Origin: an uncultured Mesorhizobium sp. | Lineage (GTDB): Bacteria > Pseudomonadota > Alphaproteobacteria > Rhizobiales > Rhizobiaceae | Length of the DNA: 9,834 nt | Reading direction: 5' to 3' | Assembly: GCA_950071955.1 (NCBI GenBank) | Contig: CATMOC010000098.1 | Coordinates: forward strand, 1-9,834 | In this document: positions 5,306 through 9,834 of the stretch, one piece after another | Position numbering within the stretch: the stretch's first letter is position 1 | Layout: each line of letters begins with the position of its first letter | The notes under the pieces: model-generated | Database searches by the model: none | What the model was told of the DNA's origin: nothing | Seen by the model: the letters and a program-made list of their open reading frames with translations, nothing else | Position numbers and translations under genes: made by a program

Positions 5306-6477
5306 GCCGCGTCGCGGCGCCTGACCCGTTCGCGATACGCCGCGAACGCGATCAGGGCCAGGCACATGGCGGCGAGCACCGCCGGCAGGCCCTGCACGCC
5401 GCCAAGCTGCATGGCGAAACCCGAGCCCGGAGGCCCGGCGATGCCGCCAATGCCCCACATCACGGCAAACGCGGCGTTGCCCGCGACCAGCGCGGAACCG
5501 GTGAAGCGGTTGCCGAGTTCGATCAGCGCCATGGTGTAGATGCCGTAGCCCGTGGCGCCGACCACGAAAAGCAGCGGCCAGACTGCGAGCGTCTCGATAA
5601 AGACCGGCAGCAGCATGACGCCGACGGCGCTCACCCCCGCGCAGATCAGGAGCAGGTGTCGCGGCGCAAATCGCTCGGCCATCAGCCCGAAGGGCAACTG
5701 CAGCACGATGTTGCCGGCGATCATCACCGTCAGCAGCGCCGACATCCCGTGCGGGAGGATGCCGTAGGCCGCGCCGTAGACCGGCAGCAGCGACAGCACG
5801 CTCTGCTCGAAAGCCGCCGCCACAGCCGTCGCGAGCAGCAGCGCGGGTGCGAGCTGGACGAAATTTCGGAGCGGGACGGGCGTGCGGTCCTCCGTCATCG
5901 ACGGCAGCCACTTCGCGATGACGAGCAGGATCAGGACGCAGGCGAGGAATGCGCCGATGCCGATCACGAACGGAGCCCAGCCTTTCGTGCCGACGAGGAA
6001 CAAGGTCAGCGGCCCTCCCGCGAAGCCGGCGCCGACGATCGCCGTATAAAGCCCCATGATGCGGCCGCGCCGCGCGGCGGGCGCCAGCGAGATCATCCAG
6101 ACTTCGCTGAGCACGTAGAGCGGATCGATCGCCACCCCGATCAGGAAACGCAGCAGGAACCAGGCCCAGAAGTTCTGCAGCCATCCCACGCAGGCGAACA
6201 GCACGGCCGCCAGGATCGCGCAGACGACCGCCAGCGCCGGCGCACCGGCGATCCGCGTCAGCCACGGCACCAGTGGCGCCGAGACGATGATGCCGAGCGG
6301 CGTCATGGCCGCCGACAGGCCGATCATCGCCGGCGGCAGTCCCTGTTCCTGCATGAGGAAGGTGAACAGCGGATAGGACAGGCCCTGCGCCAGCGCGAAG
6401 ACGGTCACCGTCGCCGTCACGCCCGCAAGGGCGGCGACGGGCAGCGGCGGTCGCGTCTGGGCGGCGGTTTCGGTCAT
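5302..6477 (-). CDS. major facilitator superfamily transporter
   Basis: A 391-residue inner-membrane protein with about twelve hydrophobic spans in two six-helix halves. Approximate spans are 12-40, 48-72, 80-98, 102-125, 141-162, 168-188, 208-230, 245-266, 276-293, 297-318, 330-350 and 362-380, with a polar central loop near 190-207. 'RRGRIMGLYTAIVGAG' (136-151) and the preceding 'LSEVWM' resemble the YcaD-like branch of the family as I recall it, but the substrate cannot be assigned. The start at ATG 6477 is chosen because hydrophobic sequence begins shortly after it. An in-frame ATG at 6504 would add nine residues and would overlap the inverted repeat; neither start has a good Shine-Dalgarno sequence. 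The gene lies upstream of the aminotransferase in the same direction, 206 bases away, and diverges from mttB, so its cargo could be a substrate of either. Confidence 0.85.
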   Translation of the reverse strand: MTETAAQTRPPLPVAALAGVTATVTVFALAQGLSYPLFTFLMQEQGLPPAMIGLSAAMTPLGIIVSAPLVPWLTRIAGAPALAVVCAILAAVLFACVGWLQNFWAWFLLRFLIGVAIDPLYVLSEVWMISLAPAARRGRIMGLYTAIVGAGFAGGPLTLFLVGTKGWAPFVIGIGAFLACVLILLVIAKWLPSMTEDRTPVPLRNFVQLAPALLLATAVAAAFEQSVLSLLPVYGAAYGILPHGMSALLTVMIAGNIVLQLPFGLMAERFAPRHLLLICAGVSAVGVMLLPVFIETLAVWPLLFVVGATGYGIYTMALIELGNRFTGSALVAGNAAFAVMWGIGGIAGPPGSGFAMQLGGVQGLPAVLAAMCLALIAFAAYRERVRRRDAA

Positions 6478-6491
6478 GGCGCTCGATAGTC

Positions 6492-6525
6492 CGGCGGCTG
6501 GCATGGGGTCGAGAGCCAGCCGCCG
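6492..6525. repeat. 11-bp perfect inverted repeat in the divergent MFS/mttB spacer
   Basis: CGGCGGCTGGC (6492-6502) is the exact reverse complement of GCCAGCCGCCG (6515-6525), with a 12-base spacer. It lies 15 bases upstream of the MFS start in the 206-base region between divergent genes. The position suits an operator for a dimeric regulator or a 5'-UTR hairpin in the MFS mRNA. No regulator gene is in the window. Confidence 0.6.
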
Positions 6526-6605
6526 ACCCGGCAGTCGTCCAGCATATGCCGGACCGGCTGGCCCTCCGCCGGCAACCGGGACGGGTCGCACCCATGTCGC
6601 TTCCC

Positions 6606-6635
6606 TTGCCCTTCTGGTCGCCACCCCTGCTATCG
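6606..6635 (+). promoter_or_regulatory. candidate promoter for the mttB operon
   Basis: TTGCCC (6606-6611) is followed after 18 bases by CTATCG (6630-6635). The match is modest. It would start transcription near 6642 and give a leader of about 42 bases with AGAAGG before ATG 6684. No better candidate is visible in the spacer. Confidence 0.25.
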
Positions 6636-6683
6636 CTGGCGCGGCGGAACGCCAAGATTGCCGCGAGGGGAAGAAGGTCAGCC

Positions 6684-8261
6684 ATGAACGCAGAAATACC
6701 GTCCATCGATGGCGCACCCGCCGCCGAGCGATCGCGCCGCGGCGGACGCGCCGGCAGCCGCGCCAGGGGAGCGGCAGCCTTCGAGCAGCCGCCGTTCCGG
6801 CGCCTGAAAAACCCGCTGCCCCTCACGAAGCTGGTCTCGGACGACGAGCTGGAATCGATCCACCTCGCATCGCTGCGCGTTTTGAAGGAGATCGGCGTCG
6901 ACGTGCTGCACGACGAGGCGCGTGCCATGATGAAGGCCGCGGGCGCCGAGGTTCGCGACGGCTCCGAGCGCGTGCGCTTCGATGCCGACATGATCCTCGA
7001 CTTCGTCTCCCACTGCCCGTCGGAGTTCACGCTCCACGCGCGCAACCCCGCCCACGACGTGCGTTTCGGCGGCAACGAGATCACCTTCTCGATGATGGCC
7101 TCTGCGCCGAACTGCTCCGACCTCGACGAGGGCCGCCGGCCCGGCAACCAGGCCGATTACCGCAACTTCCTGCGGCTCGCCCAGATGCACAACATCATCG
7201 GTTGCACCGGCGGCTATCCGGTCGAGCCGATCGACATCCATCCCTCGGTGCGGCATCTCGAATGCATCCGCGACCTCTCGCTGCTCACCGACAAGGTGTT
7301 CCATATCTATTCGCTCGGCCGCGAGCGCAACCTCGACGGCATCGAGATCGCCCGCATCGCCCGCGGCGTCAGCCACGAACAGATGCTGGAAGAGCCCTCG
7401 ATCTTCACCATCATCAACACCAACTCGCCGCTGAAGCTCGACATCCCGATGATGGAGGGCATTATCCAGATGGCCTCGCACGGCCAGGTCGTGGTGGTCA
7501 CGCCCTTCACGCTGGCGGGCGCGATGGCGCCGGTGACGGTCGCCGGCGCACTCGTGCAGCAGAACGCAGAGGCGCTGGCCGGCATCGCGTTCGCGCAGAT
7601 GGTACGAAAGGGCGCGCCGGTCGCCTATGGCGGCTTCACCTCCAACGTCGACATGAAATCCGGCGCGCCGGCCTTCGGCACGCCCGAATACATGAAGGCG
7701 CAGCTCGTCGGCGGCCAGCTCGCGCGGCGCTACGGCATCCCCTACCGCACGTCGAACACCTGCGCGGCCAACACCGTCGACGCGCAGGCGGCCTACGAGA
7801 GCGTCTTCTCGCTCTGGGGCGCGGTGACGGGCGGCGGCAATCTGATCATGCATTCCGCGGGTTGGCTGGAAGGCGGGCTGCGCTGCTCCTACGAAAAGAC
7901 CATCCTCGACATCGACCTGTTGCAGATGGTGGCGGAGTTCATGACGCCGCTTGACCTTTCCGAGGACGCGCTCGCCATCGAGGCGATCCGCGACGTCGGC
8001 CCCGGCGGCCATTTCTTCGGCACCCCGCACACACAGGAACGCTACAAAACCGCCTTCTATTCGCCCGTCCTGTCGGACTGGCGCAACTTCGAGAGCTGGT
8101 CCGAAGCCGGCTCGCCCACCGCCCTCGACAAGGCCAACAAGGTCTGGAAACAGCGTCTGGCAGAATACGAAAAACCCCCGATCGACCCCGCAATCGAGGA
8201 AGAGATCAACGCCTTCGTTGCAAAGCGCACTGCCGAGGGCGGCGCGCCGACGGACTTCTGA
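6684..8261 (+). CDS. trimethylamine methyltransferase (MttB) family protein, non-pyrrolysine type
   Basis: A 525-residue protein with the typical layout of alphaproteobacterial MttB homologues. A basic Arg/Gly-rich N-terminus (RSRRGGRAGSRARGA, 17-30) is followed by 'FRRLKNPLPL', a helical segment with 'ASLRVLKEIGVDVL' (62-75), and a TIM-barrel body. 'VAYGGFTSNVDMKSGAPAFGTPE' (about 313-335) and 'SAGWLEGGLRCSYEK' (391-405) are strongly family-like. Family members move a methyl group from a quaternary or tertiary amine to a corrinoid protein. Methanogen MttB contains pyrrolysine at an in-frame TAG. This gene has no internal TAG and ends in TGA, so it belongs with non-Pyl relatives such as the glycine betaine, proline betaine and carnitine enzymes. 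The substrate is unknown. ATG 6684 is chosen for its AGAAGG; the frame is open to 6546. It overlaps the next gene by one base. Confidence 0.88.
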   Translation: MNAEIPSIDGAPAAERSRRGGRAGSRARGAAAFEQPPFRRLKNPLPLTKLVSDDELESIHLASLRVLKEIGVDVLHDEARAMMKAAGAEVRDGSERVRFDADMILDFVSHCPSEFTLHARNPAHDVRFGGNEITFSMMASAPNCSDLDEGRRPGNQADYRNFLRLAQMHNIIGCTGGYPVEPIDIHPSVRHLECIRDLSLLTDKVFHIYSLGRERNLDGIEIARIARGVSHEQMLEEPSIFTIINTNSPLKLDIPMMEGIIQMASHGQVVVVTPFTLAGAMAPVTVAGALVQQNAEALAGIAFAQMVRKGAPVAYGGFTSNVDMKSGAPAFGTPEYMKAQLVGGQLARRYGIPYRTSNTCAANTVDAQAAYESVFSLWGAVTGGGNLIMHSAGWLEGGLRCSYEKTILDIDLLQMVAEFMTPLDLSEDALAIEAIRDVGPGGHFFGTPHTQERYKTAFYSPVLSDWRNFESWSEAGSPTALDKANKVWKQRLAEYEKPPIDPAIEEEINAFVAKRTAEGGAPTDF

Positions 8262-9382
8262 TGACCCTTCCGGCCCATATGCAATGCATTCTCCTGACCG
8301 GTCACGGCGGACTGGAGATGCTGAAGGTCGTCGGCGACCATCCGTTGCCAGCCCCCGGCGAAGGTGAGGTGCTGATCGAGGTGGGCGCGGCCGGCATAAA
8401 CAACACGGACATCAACACGCGGACCGGCTGGTACTTCGAGGGCGCTGCCGGTGGAAGCGGTGACCACGCGGCGGGCGGTTTCGAAGACGATGGGCCGCGG
8501 AAATCCAGCTGGTCGGGTGCGGCCATCGCGTTTCCGCGCATCCAGGGCGCCGATGTATGCGGCAGGATCGTCGCCGCCGGCTCGAAATCCGACCAGATGC
8601 GGATCGGCGAGCGGGTGCTGGTCCAGTCGATGCAGCCACAGCCGCCGGATGAGGGCGGCCTTGCCATTTTGACCTTCGGCGCGGATTTCGACGGCGGTTT
8701 CGCCGAATATGCGGTGGCGAAATCGGAGATGACGCTGGCGGTCGACAGCGCGTTGAGCGACGCGGAACTGGCCTCCTTCCCCTGCGCCTACTCGACGGCA
8801 GAGAACATGCTCGACCGGATTGCGCTCCGCGAAGGCGAGACGGTCCTGATCACCGGCGCGTCCGGCGGGGTCGGCTCGGCGGCGGTTCAACTGGCCAAAC
8901 GTCGCGGCGCGAACGTGATTGCGGTCGCCTCCCGGTCCAAGCACGATTTCGTCGCCGGACTGGGTGCGGACCGGATCGTCGAGCGCGACGCCGACCTGAT
9001 CGCGGAAATCGGCGAAATGGCGGTGGACGTCATCGTCGATCTCGTCGCCGGCCCGCAATGGCCGGCATTGATCGCATGCCTCAGGCGCGGAGGCCGGTAC
9101 GTCACGGCCGGAGCCATCGGCGGTCCGATCTGCGAACTGGATCTCCGGACGCTCTATCTTCACGACCTTACCCTGGCGGGGAGCACGTTCCAGCCGAAAA
9201 GCGTCTTCGAGAATCTTGTCGCCTATATCGAGCGCGGGGAAATCCGGCCTGTCGTGTCCAGGGTCTACCGTTTCTCGCAGGTAGCCGAGGCGCAGACCGA
9301 TTTCATCGCCAAGCGCTATCCGGGCAAACTCGTCATGGTGCCCGACCGGCTCGCGGCGGCGTCCAAACAAGAAGGGGTATAA
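8261..9382 (+). CDS. zinc-independent MDR / quinone oxidoreductase-like dehydrogenase
   Basis: A 373-residue medium-chain dehydrogenase/reductase. The N-terminal GroES-like domain (about 1-165) has 'GAAGINNTDINTRTG' (42-56) and 'PRIQGADVCGRIVAAG' (92-107). The zinc-ligand Gly-His-Glu and the four structural cysteines of classical alcohol dehydrogenases are absent. The Rossmann domain begins at 'VLITGASGGVGSAAVQLA' (195-212), the AxxGxxG-type NAD(P)H motif of quinone oxidoreductases. A Gly-rich insertion at about 57-90 lengthens the loop between the first strands. It likely reduces or oxidises a carbonyl or enone with NAD(P)H; the substrate is unknown. Its ATG shares the A of the mttB stop (TGATG), implying translational coupling. 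ATG 8279 (residue 7) is an alternative, but has no ribosome binding site. Confidence 0.85.
   Translation: MTLPAHMQCILLTGHGGLEMLKVVGDHPLPAPGEGEVLIEVGAAGINNTDINTRTGWYFEGAAGGSGDHAAGGFEDDGPRKSSWSGAAIAFPRIQGADVCGRIVAAGSKSDQMRIGERVLVQSMQPQPPDEGGLAILTFGADFDGGFAEYAVAKSEMTLAVDSALSDAELASFPCAYSTAENMLDRIALREGETVLITGASGGVGSAAVQLAKRRGANVIAVASRSKHDFVAGLGADRIVERDADLIAEIGEMAVDVIVDLVAGPQWPALIACLRRGGRYVTAGAIGGPICELDLRTLYLHDLTLAGSTFQPKSVFENLVAYIERGEIRPVVSRVYRFSQVAEAQTDFIAKRYPGKLVMVPDRLAAASKQEGV
9371..9378 (+). promoter_or_regulatory. ribosome binding site for the flavoprotein gene
   Basis: GAAGGGGT is located inside the last codons of the MDR gene, with six bases before ATG 9385. It is the only clear Shine-Dalgarno sequence for that start. 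Confidence 0.5.
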
Positions 9383-9384
9383 CG

Positions 9385-9834
9385 ATGAAAACGCAAACAC
9401 GCGCCGTCGTCATCGGCGGCGGCGTCGTCGGCTGCTCGGTGCTCTATCACCTGGCCAAGGCCGGCTGGACCGACATCATGCTCATCGAGCGGTCGGAGCT
9501 GACGTCTGGCTCGACATGGCACGCGGCCGGCGGCTTCCATACGCTGAACGGCGACCCGAACGTCGCCAAGCTTCAGGCCTACACGATCTCCCTCTACGAG
9601 GAACTGGAGAAGATGACCGGCCAGGCCTGCGGGCTGCACCTGGTCGGCGGCTTCCAGATGGCGGATACGCCCGAGCGCATGGATTTCCTGCGCCTGGTCC
9701 ACGCCAAGTGTCGCTATCTCGGCATGGACACCGAACTGGTCACCCCGTCCGAGGCGAAGGCCATGTTCCCGATCATGGACGAGACCAATTTCGTCGGCGC
9801 CCTGTGGGACCCCGTCGAAGGCCATCTCGACCCC
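9385..9834 (+). CDS. FAD-dependent oxidoreductase, dimethylglycine/sarcosine dehydrogenase-like (N-terminal 150 residues)
   Basis: The frame runs open from ATG 9385 to the window edge, so only the N-terminal 150 residues are seen. It begins with a Rossmann dinucleotide-binding motif, VVIGGGVVGCSVLYHLAKAG (8-27), ending in Glu35 (LIERSE), which binds the adenosine ribose of FAD. 'LTSGSTWHAAGGFHTLN' (39-55) matches the segment of dimethylglycine and sarcosine dehydrogenases in which a histidine, here probably His46, is covalently bonded to FAD. Such enzymes oxidatively remove N-methyl groups, often with a C-terminal GcvT-like folate domain that captures formaldehyde; that part lies outside the window. 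It starts two bases after the MDR stop, so all three rightward genes form one operon. Other amine-oxidase-type substrates are possible. Confidence 0.85.
   Translation, partial: MKTQTRAVVIGGGVVGCSVLYHLAKAGWTDIMLIERSELTSGSTWHAAGGFHTLNGDPNVAKLQAYTISLYEELEKMTGQACGLHLVGGFQMADTPERMDFLRLVHAKCRYLGMDTELVTPSEAKAMFPIMDETNFVGALWDPVEGHLDP

Noticed and set aside
5113..6489. 458-codon open frame on the plus strand
   Set aside because: It is antisense to the MFS gene; the product is almost wholly Arg, His, Asp, Gln and Gly, with no fold-like pattern.
5144..7147. 667-codon open frame on the minus strand
   Set aside because: It overlaps the MFS gene in another frame and the N-terminal part of mttB antisense. 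It is low-complexity and Arg/Ala/Gly-rich over most of its length. Only its last 41 codons, in non-genic DNA, were kept as a weak candidate.
6678..8030. 450-codon open frame on the minus strand
   Set aside because: It is antisense to mttB, whose family match is strong; the product is Val/Glu/Arg/His-rich without motifs.
6684..8261. pyrrolysine codon in the MttB homologue
   Set aside because: There is no in-frame TAG in the gene and it terminates with TGA, so it does not need amber read-through.
8057..9400. 447-codon open frame on the minus strand
   Set aside because: It is antisense to the MDR gene and the end of mttB, with composition of a shadow frame and no recognisable motif.

Overview
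The window is GC-rich chromosomal DNA from an alphaproteobacterium, most likely of the order Hyphomicrobiales (Rhizobiales) near Mesorhizobium or Aminobacter. This rests on the strongly G/C-biased third codon positions, the gene families present, and a degenerate heptamer intergenic repeat of a kind I associate with that group. It is inference; no taxonomic marker gene is present.

Layout. Positions 2-97 hold the last codons of a VOC/glyoxalase-family gene. A short promoter region leads into an isobutyryl-CoA-type acyl-CoA dehydrogenase (254-1432) and, after a repeat-containing spacer, a 3-hydroxyisobutyrate dehydrogenase (mmsB, 1572-2456). These two enzymes catalyse separate steps of valine degradation; the two intervening steps are not encoded here. 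The next 279 bases contain no convincing gene, but hold a hairpin-rich stretch ending in a good intrinsic terminator on the + strand (2679-2719), possibly a small RNA or a structured 3' UTR.

Positions 2736-6477 are all on the minus strand. In transcription order they are an MFS transporter (6477-5302), a leader with a possible 41-codon ORF, a class III omega-aminotransferase (5095-3713), an AhpD-like carboxymuconolactone decarboxylase-family protein (3638-3228) and a small unrecognised, possibly phasin-like protein (3110-2736).

A divergent spacer (6478-6683) with an 11-bp inverted repeat separates this block from a rightward operon: an MttB-type (trimethylamine methyltransferase family, non-pyrrolysine) methyltransferase (6684-8261), a zinc-independent MDR/quinone-oxidoreductase-like enzyme (8261-9382, start overlapping the mttB stop) and the first 150 codons of a dimethylglycine/sarcosine-dehydrogenase-like flavoprotein with a probable covalent-FAD histidine (9385 to the window edge).

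How they fit. The left block is branched-chain amino acid catabolism. The aminotransferase could feed the same pathway at methylmalonate semialdehyde if it uses 3-aminoisobutyrate, but its substrate cannot be read from sequence. The right block looks like catabolism of an N-methylated compound (betaine or methylamine type), with the methyltransferase and flavoprotein removing methyl groups and the MDR enzyme acting on a product. No corrinoid protein or regulator is visible within the window. The most interesting parts are this methyltransferase operon, the structured intergenic regions, and an 11-base promoter-like sequence found upstream of two unrelated genes.
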